Source: Pectobacterium sp. A5351
GTDB taxonomy: Bacteria; Pseudomonadota; Gammaproteobacteria; Enterobacterales; Enterobacteriaceae
Assembly (NCBI RefSeq): GCF_028335745.1
Contig: NZ_CP116477.1
Location: 682,001 to 746,000, forward strand
Length of the DNA stretch: 64,000 nt
Direction: 5' to 3'
This document shows, in pieces, positions 1 through 7,310 of this stretch. The notes under the pieces were generated by a model. The model made no database searches. It worked only from the letters and a program-made list of their open reading frames with translations, and was not told the origin of the DNA. A program made the translations under genes and the position numbers. Positions within the stretch are counted from its first letter, which is position 1; the number at the start of each line of letters is the position of its first letter.

Positions 1-1
1 T

Positions 2-148
2 GGCAACACCTTTGAGGTGATCACCAGAGAATGGTATCAAAAACGGGTAGATCGCTGGTCTGAGTCTTATGGCGCAGAAATGATGAATTATGCACACCTG
101 ATACCTAAATGTAAATTATTTAGGCTGGTTCAGCCCGAATCAGAATGA
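2..148 (+). pseudogene. Integrase (tyrosine recombinase) internal fragment
   Basis: The open frame entering from the left edge reads FEVITREWYQKRVDRWSES, which resembles the start of the core-binding region of P4-type phage/island integrases (FExxxREW...W). After about 30 residues the similarity ends and a stop follows. No catalytic domain with the R-H-R-Y residues is present in the following 500 bp, so this is the remnant of a deleted or rearranged integrase at an island edge. The 5' part lies outside the window. Family assignment rests on a short stretch only. Confidence 0.55.
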
Positions 149-427
149 TTAAGTTGGTTTTTAACGATTTTTATTTTGTAAAGTATATTCTCGGTTTTTT
201 AATATATGTGACACCGATACTTTTTTGTAAAGTATTTCATGAATTTTTTAATAAAAACAAAATTACGAGCCATTTAATTGATCACTATTCAATGAATATA
301 TTTTATGTAAATTTAATATTCCACTGTAAATATATTTTTACGGAGTGCTTGATTTTTAATTTAATGGTGATATTTATACTTTGTCAGGATGACAAAATTA
401 ATCATTTTAATGCAAGGATGCATAGTT

Positions 428-607
428 ATGAAAAAAATAAATATGAGTTTAATGGAAAGGTATCTGCTGTTGCTGGACAGGTTCGTTGACAAACTCGATG
501 AATCGGGCTTTTCAGAAGCAGAAATCACTGAGCAGTCTTATCTTTTTTGTGCCGGATTTTATATTAAATATCAGCAGGACATAGAAAATCTGACATTTTC
601 AAACTGA
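428..607 (+). CDS. Small hypothetical protein, 59 aa
   Basis: The ATG at 428 has an AAGGA ribosome-binding site ending 9 bases upstream, which makes it more credible than the longer frame opening at 389. The product is a small acidic, leucine- and tyrosine-rich soluble protein (begins MKKINMSLMERYLLLLDRFV, ends ENLTFSN) without signal peptide or membrane segment. I do not recognise a family. It stands alone in decayed AT-rich DNA next to an integrase fragment, so it is most likely island cargo, possibly a remnant. Confidence 0.4.
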   Translation: MKKINMSLMERYLLLLDRFVDKLDESGFSEAEITEQSYLFCAGFYIKYQQDIENLTFSN

Positions 608-853
608 GATGTGGTGCTAAGTTTTTTACTTCTCTCTTACTATTCTCATATCGAAAAAATCAGTGATGATTTGATTGATAAAGCCCGTCTGAATAAAGTC
701 TTTCTTTCCATCATCAGTTTCATCACCAACAACGGTGGAAGAACCGAACGGATCTACGTGCATGAGAAAAAGAAGTATGACGCCAACAAGCTGATAAGAG
801 CTTCAACGAGCGTTAAGAGAAGTAGTTGTAGGATGTGATGAAAAAGCCCGTAG

Positions 854-1342
854 TTTCGTGGACTGAACCCAAAAATCGGTGCAGACTGGATGCTCAAAGG
901 GCAACAGAAACGTATTACTACGCCGGGACATAATCAAAAGTATTATCTGGCAGGAGCACTGCATTCGGATACGGGACGGGTCCATTACGTTGGCGGCAGT
1001 AAAAAGTGTTCTGATTTATTTATCAATCTGTTAGAGACGTTACGACGGACATATCGGCGAGCGAAAACCATTACGCTGGTCGTTGATAACTACATCATTC
1101 ATAAAAGCCGCAAGGTGGAACGGTGGCTGGAAAAAAATACGAAGTTCCGGTTGTTGTTCCTGCCCACGAATTCGCCGTGGCTGAATCCAATCGAGTTGCT
1201 CTGGTTGTCGTTACACGAAACCATAACGCGTAACCATCGGTGCCGATATATGCGGCAGTTACTGGAACAGGTAAAGCTATTTATGAATGCCGCTTCACCA
1301 TTCCCCGGCAATCAGCATGGTCTGGCTAAAGTGGAGCGGTAA
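854..1342 (+). pseudogene. IS630-family transposase remnant
   Basis: The frame contains the C-terminal catalytic half of an IS630-type DDE transposase: NPKIGADWMLKGQQKR just upstream of the ATG at 890, then VVDNYIIHKS with the second catalytic Asp, and LPTNSPWLNPIELLWL with the terminal acidic residue. Typical members are about 340 residues. Here the N-terminal helix-turn-helix half is missing, and an in-frame TAG at 851-853 immediately precedes the preserved part, so the element is dead. No inverted-repeat ends were identified. It belongs to the decayed mobile-DNA patch at the left end of the window. Confidence 0.8.
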
Positions 1343-1930
1343 TATGCGAAGCTATTTAGATGATTTTTCTAGGCCATCTGGCGTAATCATTTTTTCATCA
1401 TTCAATAAGCTGTTATTAAGCGGGAAAGTTTTTTTCTGGAGCTAACGTACCATTATCCATACGAAAATCTCCTGTTGTTATTTGTCTGCTCCAATAAAGA
1501 GCGATAGGGTAAATTCGATATGTCGTGTCTGAATGGTGTAACAGGCAGGGGAATACGGCCCCTGAATGTTGGTATGGCAATTCATGGTTTTACTGTGTTC
1601 TTTGGGTTATTTGATTTTTATATATTTAATTTTTAATTATCAATGTATTGTTTTTATTCCCCTATTTCTTTAAATAAGGATTGTGAATTATAATTAGTTA
1701 AAAATGTTTTTATAGTTTCTGTTTTTATACGTTAAAGATAGTGTGGGTACTATTTAAATAATAGTGTTAATAAATTGATTGAAATCAGGTTAATCTATTT
1801 TATTAGACGATGGTTTTTGTATTATTCTTTTATCAATTATTTCGAACGGATGCATCCACGGCAATGAAAAAGAATAATATCCCTCTACATCATGCGAGTG
1901 ACATGGGGGCAAGAAGCGGGGGAATAATTA

Positions 1931-1960
1931 AGGCCAATCTCCATTTAAGAATATTGGCCT
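1931..1960. terminator. Hairpin before the SDR gene end
   Basis: AGGCCAAT and ATTGGCCT form an 8-bp perfect stem around a 14-base loop, about 50 bp beyond the stop codon of the minus-strand SDR gene. There is no clear T-run, so a terminator role for the catabolic operon is only inferred from position. Confidence 0.35.
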
Positions 1961-2009
1961 GTAGTTATGAGGATGAGTGATGAGAATGAGTTATGGAAAT
2001 CGTGACGCA

Positions 2010-2699
2010 TTACAGCGAAGCACCGCCACATATCACCAACTGCTGGCCAGTAATGGCTGAAGCGGAAGGGGAGAGCAGGTAACCTACCAGATCGGCCACT
2101 TCCTGCGGTTGGATGAAGCGCCCAATCGGTGGCAGCTTCGGCGGTGAGCTTTGGCGGCCCGGCATCGTCAGCATCGGGGTTTCTGTGGCACCCGGCGCGA
2201 CGATGTTTACCGTAATGCCACGCGGAGCCAGTTCCGCTGCCCAGCTTCTTGCCATGCCGATCATCGCGGATTTTGTCGTGACGTATTGGCTGCGTCCTGC
2301 TGAACCGCTGGAGGTGCGGCTGCCCAGCAACACGATGCGGCCCCCTTGCGGCAGCTTATCGACCAGACGGTCGGCGAGCACCTGTGCTGCCTGAATATGC
2401 AAGCGCCATAGCGTTTCACCGTCTTCCAGCGAAAGCTGGCCGAGCGGGGCCGCTTTCATAATGCCAGCGGCATGGATGACGGCATCAACCTGCGCAATGT
2501 CGTCCAGAATAGCCGTCAGCGCGGGCGTATCCATGATATCCACCGCGCGGTGGGTAAAGTATGGATGTGAATAGTCACCCGGCTTGCGTGACAGGCCGGT
2601 TACCCGCCAGCCTTCCGCCAGTAATTTTTGTGTGATGGCGGCACCGATCCCTGAGCTGCTACCGGTAATCAGGGCGTGTTTAGGGGCTGTAGCTGACAT
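2010..2699 (-). CDS. Short-chain dehydrogenase/reductase (SDR)
   Basis: Classical SDR of 229 residues. The cofactor motif TGSSSGIG lies near residue 13, HAAG replaces the usual NAAG, and the catalytic Ser plus YVTTK motif sits around residue 145. A PGATETPM segment follows. The start at 2699 is chosen because AAGGAGA precedes it by 8 bases; the frame extends further upstream without a ribosome-binding site. It is the last gene of a minus-strand operon with a YhcH-family protein, BNR protein, symporter, aldolase and Fe-alcohol dehydrogenase. An NAD(P)-linked oxidation or reduction of a sugar acid or its aldehyde is the likely role; the substrate cannot be read from sequence. It may back up or precede the alcohol dehydrogenase step. 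Confidence 0.85.
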   Translation of the reverse strand: MSATAPKHALITGSSSGIGAAITQKLLAEGWRVTGLSRKPGDYSHPYFTHRAVDIMDTPALTAILDDIAQVDAVIHAAGIMKAAPLGQLSLEDGETLWRLHIQAAQVLADRLVDKLPQGGRIVLLGSRTSSGSAGRSQYVTTKSAMIGMARSWAAELAPRGITVNIVAPGATETPMLTMPGRQSSPPKLPPIGRFIQPQEVADLVGYLLSPSASAITGQQLVICGGASL

Positions 2700-2847
2700 G
2701 AAATACGTCTCCTTAATATTCAACCGTTCTTATTGCAACAACGTGACGTAATGCTGTTCACTTAAATATGGATTTACTCGCCCAGTTCCTGCGCTCGCCC
2801 TGACGGGCTGCCACAAGTGGCATTTAAAATGCGTTTGCATTTTATAG

Positions 2848-2933
2848 GGGGAAACACGGTGATGAGGTTCCCGCAGGGATACCTCGCACCGTGGTAGCCC
2901 CCGGTATCTCGATCTTTAAACGATCGGCATTAA
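2848..2933 (-). repeat. Intercistronic hairpin element, copy A
   Basis: This is one of three related ~85-bp elements (with 3497-3573 and 7209-7288). Shared blocks are GGGGAAACAC, GAGGTTCCCG, CCGTG, GTATCTC and TTTAAACGATC. The core folds into nested stems: CACGGTG/CACCGTG, GAGG/CCTC and TCCC/GGGA. In this copy the right end supplies the last codons and the stop of the YhcH-family gene. It separates that gene from the SDR. Confidence 0.75.
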
Positions 2934-3395
2934 CAACGTAACGGGGATTTTAAACACGGCTTTTTTGACCGGTGCAGGGCTGTCGTTAATCGCACACAGC
3001 GCCTGATGGGCTTCGCCCGGATAAAACGTGACGAAGTCGCCTGCCCGCAGATGGATCTGATGCGGCACCTGTGGGTTATCCAAAATGTAGAGATCCGGTT
3101 TACGCTCGGTCGCGGGCTGGCCATGTACATCATTCAGACCGTAACCGATAATTTCCTCGCCTTCCAGAATCAATTGGATATCGAGATAGTTACTGTGAAA
3201 TTCGGTGTGTCGCGTGGCGCGCGGTGCGGTGTTCACGGTGCCGATGTTGTAGAACCATTCGGCCCCTTCCGGCTGATAGCGGCCTTCAGGTAGCGCATTC
3301 AACTCAGCCAGTGACATGCCCGGCGCGGACAGAATCGCCCACAGTGCATCGGGCAGCGTGGCGAGTTTGAGGGTGGTGAGGTTTCCTGCAATCAT
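2916..3395 (-). CDS. YhcH/YjgK/YiaL (NanQ-like) family protein
   Basis: Protein of 159 residues with the YhcH/DUF386 signature: FHSNYLDIQLILEGEE around residues 67-82, then HQIHLRAGDFVTFYPGEAH near 113-131 and VKKAVFKIPV near the C-terminus. It has a cupin-like fold with conserved metal-binding His and Glu. E. coli members (YhcH/NanQ and relatives) have been described as N-acetylneuraminate anomerases that feed the open-chain form to the aldolase. That role fits well here, because the operon also has a DHDPS/NanA-type aldolase and a sialidase-like BNR protein. The substrate is inferred to be a 3-deoxy-2-ulosonate or ulosarate rather than sialic acid. AGGA lies 7 bases before the ATG. Confidence 0.85.
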   Translation of the reverse strand: MIAGNLTTLKLATLPDALWAILSAPGMSLAELNALPEGRYQPEGAEWFYNIGTVNTAPRATRHTEFHSNYLDIQLILEGEEIIGYGLNDVHGQPATERKPDLYILDNPQVPHQIHLRAGDFVTFYPGEAHQALCAINDSPAPVKKAVFKIPVTLLMPIV

Positions 3396-3496
3396 TATCG
3401 TGTCCTGGGTATAGCGGGGGAGATCCCCCCGCTGACAAAGAGAAAAAGCCGCGTGATTTCACCTTAAGCCTATTTTTAGGAGAAACAATTTTTAGG

Positions 3497-3573
3497 AGAA
3501 ACACGGGATGAGGTTCCCGTAGGGAAGCCTCGCCCCGTGGTCGCTCCGTGTATCTCAGGTTTTAAACGATCTA
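3497..3573 (-). repeat. Intercistronic hairpin element, copy B
   Basis: Second copy of the ~85-bp element. Core stem CACGGG/CCCGTG encloses GAGG/CCTC and TTCCC/GGGAA. It ends only a few bases beyond the stop codon of the BNR gene (minus strand) and separates it from the YhcH-family gene. Stem bases differ from copy A in a compensating way (CACGGG/CCCGTG against CACGGTG/CACCGTG). Confidence 0.75.
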
Positions 3574-3578
3574 CAGCC

Positions 3579-4766
3579 TTAACCTGCCTTGACCCACTCC
3601 TCACTCACCACGACGTGCTTGATCGCCTGACGGAAGTAGGTGAACGCGACGTGCAGCTTACCGTCCTGCGCCTGCTTGACGCTGGGGTAAGAGAACTCGC
3701 GGTTCAGCTTCTCTGTGGAGTTATTGGTCATGCAGTAGCCGTCACCCACTTCGATATTACGCTGCCACGGCCAGCTCTTGCCGCCGTCTTCCGAAATGGC
3801 GAGCGTCATCGGCGCGCGCGGAGCACCCCAGAAAGCGCTGCGGCTGCCTGCTTGCACTTCCGGCATTTTGGCATTGCTGGCTTTGTCCTCTTCATCCTCG
3901 ATTTCATCGTACAGCGACAGACGGCGTTCGGTGGCATCGGCGGCGCTCATATGGTTAAACACCAGCGCCAGATGGCCATTCTCCAGCGTGGTCACCTGAA
4001 TGGAGGAGTTGTTGTTCGGCAAATCGGTTGGCACAGGGTCTGACCAGGTTTTACCGCCATCCGTTGAACGACTTTGGTAGATGAAATCCGCCCAGCGGCT
4101 GCGGTACAGCGCCAGCAGCGTGCCGTCCTGCAACGGCGTGATGTTCATGTGTACGCAGCCCGTGCTGTTTGGCACCGGATATTCCCGCCAGGTCTTGCCC
4201 TGATCGCTGGAGATTTTCACGGCGCTGTCATCGTTGTTACCAACCCACTTCTCACCCGGCTGAACGCGGCAGTAAAACACCGGCAACAGCCAGTCACCGT
4301 TTGCCAGCACGGTGATGGGCTGGCGGATGAAGGTGCCCGGCTGATCGAGCAGCGTGCCGATTTCGCCCCAGGTAGCGCCGAAATCCGTGGACTGGCGGTA
4401 GCGCACAATAGCGGTGTCCTGATTACCAGATTTCTGCGCGGTATACAGCAGCCACAGCACGTTATCAGGTGCGAGGAACAGCACCGGGTTTTGCTCGGAA
4501 CGGGTCGCGTCTTCGGACAACTTAACGGCTTTACTCCAGCCATCGCTGCCTTTCACCAGGCGGGACATGTAGATAGAGATATCTGCAATGCCTTCCTGAG
4601 TGCCACCAAACCAGACGCACAGCACATCGCCGTTCGGCAGATGGAGCAGATTAGCGGCATGGTTCTGCGGGCATTCCGATGGAATGTAGGCATCCAGACG
4701 CACGGCATCGCCTTCTGCGTGATGAATTTTTCCGCTACGTTCTACGGTAATGGTTTCGCTACTCAT
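3579..4766 (-). CDS. Cytoplasmic BNR/Asp-box 'sialidase-like' protein
   Basis: Protein of 395 residues with four Asp boxes (SxDxGxTW type: STDFGATW, SSDQGKTW, STDGGKTW, SEDGGKSW), predicting a beta-propeller of the sialidase superfamily. No signal peptide or membrane segment is present, so it acts in the cytoplasm on something the neighbouring symporter imports. Relatives include GH33 sialidases, among them a Bacteroides domain that releases Dha from rhamnogalacturonan II, and polysaccharide lyases with the same fold. Which chemistry applies cannot be told from sequence. Its start lies 3 bases after the symporter stop, with AGGAG upstream, so translation is coupled. The operon context suggests release of a 3-deoxy-ulosonic sugar from a small oligosaccharide. 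Confidence 0.8.
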   Translation of the reverse strand: MSSETITVERSGKIHHAEGDAVRLDAYIPSECPQNHAANLLHLPNGDVLCVWFGGTQEGIADISIYMSRLVKGSDGWSKAVKLSEDATRSEQNPVLFLAPDNVLWLLYTAQKSGNQDTAIVRYRQSTDFGATWGEIGTLLDQPGTFIRQPITVLANGDWLLPVFYCRVQPGEKWVGNNDDSAVKISSDQGKTWREYPVPNSTGCVHMNITPLQDGTLLALYRSRWADFIYQSRSTDGGKTWSDPVPTDLPNNNSSIQVTTLENGHLALVFNHMSAADATERRLSLYDEIEDEEDKASNAKMPEVQAGSRSAFWGAPRAPMTLAISEDGGKSWPWQRNIEVGDGYCMTNNSTEKLNREFSYPSVKQAQDGKLHVAFTYFRQAIKHVVVSEEWVKAG

Positions 4767-4769
4767 GAC

Positions 4770-6185
4770 TCAGGCTCCTGATTTATTTTCAGTTGGAGAA
4801 GTTTGGATTTTTTTCGCTTTGTTCGGAATGATGCTATCGATCGCCATGACGATAGCTGGGGTTACCAGTGCGACATACATGTTATCGATACCGTACGGGT
4901 TGCCGAGAATGTACCAGACGGAGGTGACGACACAGGCTGATATCAGGCTGGCGTTGGCACCGCGAGTGCTGTTAAAGAACGGCAAATAGAAGGCAATGAT
5001 GGCGACCACCGAGATAGAAAGGCGGATGGCACGGGTAAAGAATGACAATTTCAGAACTTCAGGTACCAGTAAAACGAAGACCAGCGGCAGGAATCCGATG
5101 ATGAGCGAGAATACGCGCGTCATCTTCATCTCTTTTTCTGGTGTTGGGTTGTAATACGGAACATAAAAGTCTTTAACAATCAGTGAGGCAATCGCCAGTG
5201 CGACGGTACTCACACTGATAAATATTGATGCAACCAGTGATGTGGTAACCAGACCCGCAACCCAAGGATTCATATCCTGAAGGAAGATTGGCATGGCGTA
5301 CAGGCTATTGATTTCAGGGTGAGCAAACTTCGCCGCCACACCGATAATCGCGATAGCGATGGCAATCGGCATACAGAAGAGGAAGGCGACCCAGGTTGCA
5401 CGTTTTGCAGAGGTAGCATCTTTGGTGGCAGAAATAGCCTGAATAACGAACTGGGTACAGAAGATAGAACCGATAGTCCCGATCAGCCAGGCGAAAATGG
5501 TGCTGGCGCCGATTTTACCGTCCCACGTCCAGTAGTAATCCGGCATTTGTTCGATCATTGGCTTGAAGCCGCCAGTCATTTTCAATGCAACGTACAGAAT
5601 AATCATCACGCCAACGTACTTCACGGCACTGTGGATCAACGTGACATAAGCCACGCCTTTTAAACCACCAAAGTAGAAGTAGAAGGTACTCACGATCGCG
5701 GTGATCAGCGCGGCAACTGGCAGGGAGATGTGCAGTACGGTGGAGATGGCTGCCGCACCGCTGACGTAGTTACCTACGTTTACCAGCAGCAGGGCATAGA
5801 TCATGATGATCGAAATGATGTTCTTGGTAGACGTACCGTATTTCTCGGCGATGGCGCCAGAGATGGTGACCTTTCCTGTATTGTAGATTTTCTTAACCAG
5901 AATCATCCCAAACAGCAGGAAACCGATAGCGGCACCAATGACTGACCAGGAAGCGGCGATGCCGTTCTCAAAGGCCGACTGTGCCGTACCGACCGTTGAT
6001 TTGGCGCCGATGAATTCGGTCATCAGCAGGATACCGACGATAAACGCCGGTAGCGCGCGTGACCCTTCCATGAATTCAGTACTTGATTTACTGCGTAATT
6101 TGAGCGTTAACCATGAGGTGAATGCGATATAAAACACAATCATCCCAATGATGATGAGGGTATCGGTAAAGTTAAAATGGTTCAT
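4770..6185 (-). CDS. Sodium:solute symporter (SSS family)
   Basis: 471-residue polytopic membrane protein with about 13 predicted hydrophobic segments. SSS-type features include EFMEGSRALPAFIVG after TM1, GAKSTVGTAQ in TM2, and FYFYFGGLKGVAYVT mid-protein. The C-terminal tail is Lys-rich and cytoplasmic. Family members couple Na+ to uptake of sugars, sialic acid, pantothenate or carboxylates. It lies between the BNR protein and the aldolase, so it is the probable importer for the substrate of this operon. Because BNR and aldolase proteins lack signal peptides, it should carry the acid sugar or a small glycoside of it. Exact substrate unknown. Confidence 0.9.
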   Translation of the reverse strand: MNHFNFTDTLIIIGMIVFYIAFTSWLTLKLRSKSSTEFMEGSRALPAFIVGILLMTEFIGAKSTVGTAQSAFENGIAASWSVIGAAIGFLLFGMILVKKIYNTGKVTISGAIAEKYGTSTKNIISIIMIYALLLVNVGNYVSGAAAISTVLHISLPVAALITAIVSTFYFYFGGLKGVAYVTLIHSAVKYVGVMIILYVALKMTGGFKPMIEQMPDYYWTWDGKIGASTIFAWLIGTIGSIFCTQFVIQAISATKDATSAKRATWVAFLFCMPIAIAIAIIGVAAKFAHPEINSLYAMPIFLQDMNPWVAGLVTTSLVASIFISVSTVALAIASLIVKDFYVPYYNPTPEKEMKMTRVFSLIIGFLPLVFVLLVPEVLKLSFFTRAIRLSISVVAIIAFYLPFFNSTRGANASLISACVVTSVWYILGNPYGIDNMYVALVTPAIVMAIDSIIPNKAKKIQTSPTENKSGA

Positions 6186-6222
6186 ATCTTCTCGGCCTTA
6201 AATGGAAATTGATATTTCTCTG

Positions 6223-7107
6223 TTACTGCGAGAATTGATTAAGGATGTTACGGATGTTGTCTTCATCCTGTGCGGAAAACTGGATCGGATAGCGGCTGAC
6301 GCCGACATCTTCACCCATGATCGCAAGCGCTTTCTTCACCACGGCCGGTGAGAACGCGATGGCGTACAGTGTCTTACGCAGTTCGGCAACCTGTTCTTGT
6401 GCCTGACGGGAGCCTTCAATGTCACCCGCATGGAAGCGATGCCAGATCTGGCTGATCGGTTCCGGTGCCACGTTAGCCAGCCCGGAAATACAGGCGGAGC
6501 AGCCGTCAACAAAGCCCTGGTGAATGAGCGAGTCTGGGCCATTCAGTACGTTAAAGCCCTGCACACCTTTCACCGCTTGCACATAACCGCTCAGGCTTTC
6601 ATAGCTGCCTGCGCTGTCTTTGATGCCGATGATGTTCGGGTGATCCGCCAGCGTGCGGACGGTTTCCGGCGCCAGCGTATTCCCCGTGCGTGCAGGAATG
6701 TTGTAGAGAAACACCGGCACAGTCAGCGCATCGGCGACGGCGGTGTAGTGGGCAATCAGTTCTTCCTGTTTGAGTGGGATGAAATACGGGGTGATGACCG
6801 AAACGGCATCAACACCCAGCGCGGCGATGCGCTTACCGAGCTTGATGGTTTCCCGCGTGGAGATTTCACCGATGTGGCCGACAACCGGCACTTTTCCGGC
6901 GACTTCATCAACGCAGGTTTCAGTGACGGCGACTTTCTCATCGGTGTGCAGGACGAAAAACTCACCGTTGGTGCCGTTACAAAAAATACCGTTGCCGTAG
7001 CGCATCTGGCGCTGCACCTGAAGGCGCATGGCAGCGGGGTTAAATTCGCCCTGGTTATCAAACGGCGTGACGATGGCGGTCAGGACGCCGGTAATGTTTT
7101 TACTCAT
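6223..7107 (-). CDS. DHDPS/NanA-family aldolase for a 2-keto-3-deoxy acid
   Basis: 294-residue class I aldolase of the dihydrodipicolinate synthase/N-acetylneuraminate lyase superfamily. Visible residues are CNGTNGEF (pyruvate carboxylate binding) near 41-48, YNIPARTG with the catalytic Tyr near 131, and the Schiff-base Lys in GIKDSAG near 160. It is not the biosynthetic dapA, given its placement among catabolic genes with a symporter and a YhcH-family anomerase. Expected reaction: retro-aldol cleavage of a 3-deoxy-2-keto acid to pyruvate plus an aldehyde. The start at 7107 has GAGGAAG upstream; a longer frame to 7170 lacks a site. If the substrate is Dha the second product is D-threuronate. 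Confidence 0.88.
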   Translation of the reverse strand: MSKNITGVLTAIVTPFDNQGEFNPAAMRLQVQRQMRYGNGIFCNGTNGEFFVLHTDEKVAVTETCVDEVAGKVPVVGHIGEISTRETIKLGKRIAALGVDAVSVITPYFIPLKQEELIAHYTAVADALTVPVFLYNIPARTGNTLAPETVRTLADHPNIIGIKDSAGSYESLSGYVQAVKGVQGFNVLNGPDSLIHQGFVDGCSACISGLANVAPEPISQIWHRFHAGDIEGSRQAQEQVAELRKTLYAIAFSPAVVKKALAIMGEDVGVSRYPIQFSAQDEDNIRNILNQFSQ

Positions 7108-7143
7108 TGTTCTTCCTCGTGACACGTAATCAAAAAGGTGAAA

Positions 7144-7182
7144 ACTTAAAACTGTTCTACTTAAAACCACATTATTTAAAAC
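7144..7182. repeat. Three phased TTAAAAC direct repeats
   Basis: ACTTAAAAC occurs at 7144 and 7159, with ATTTAAAAC at 7174, exactly 15 bp apart, in the gap between the alcohol dehydrogenase and the aldolase genes. They lie just upstream of the aldolase start on the minus strand. They may be binding half-sites or part of an internal promoter; function unknown. Confidence 0.4.
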
Positions 7183-7208
7183 CGAATACTTACACTTAAG
7201 TCCGTTGT

Positions 7209-7288
7209 TAGGGGAAACACCGGAGGAGGTTCCCGTAGGGACGCCTCACCCCTGTGGTCGTCCCGTGTATCTCGATGCTTAAACGATC
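7209..7288 (-). repeat. Intercistronic hairpin element, copy C
   Basis: Third copy of the ~85-bp element. It shares GGGGAAACAC, GAGGTTCCCGTAGGGA and GTATCTCGAT with copies A and B. It lies about 20 bases beyond the stop of the alcohol dehydrogenase gene and separates it from the aldolase gene. Its outer stem is less perfect than in copies A and B. Confidence 0.7.
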
Positions 7289-7310
7289 GGTAGTATTTAG
7301 CGCCATGCGG

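Larger units (their letters stand above)
149..2009. other. AT-rich decayed island region
   Basis: This stretch is far richer in A+T than the catabolic genes to its right. Besides one small ORF and an IS630 remnant, both listed separately, it holds only decayed frames. Positions 611-838 carry a stop-free frame reading GGRTERIYVHEKKKYD with no credible start or known family. Positions 1343-2009 contain no supportable gene. The only structure seen there is the hairpin at 1931-1960. Together with the integrase fragment the region looks like the eroded edge of a mobile island. Confidence 0.6.

Noticed and set aside
145..489. 114-codon frame in the AT-rich left region
   Set aside because: Low-complexity Phe/Ile/Lys-rich translation, no ribosome-binding site, and it overlaps the better-supported small ORF at 428.
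611..838. 75-codon frame reading GGRTERIYVHEKKKYD
   Set aside because: No start site or family; probably decayed mobile DNA. Kept only as a note in the region entry.
1416..1460. 14-codon minus-strand ORF with a good AGGAG
   Set aside because: Too short to support; may be the leftover start of a deleted gene.
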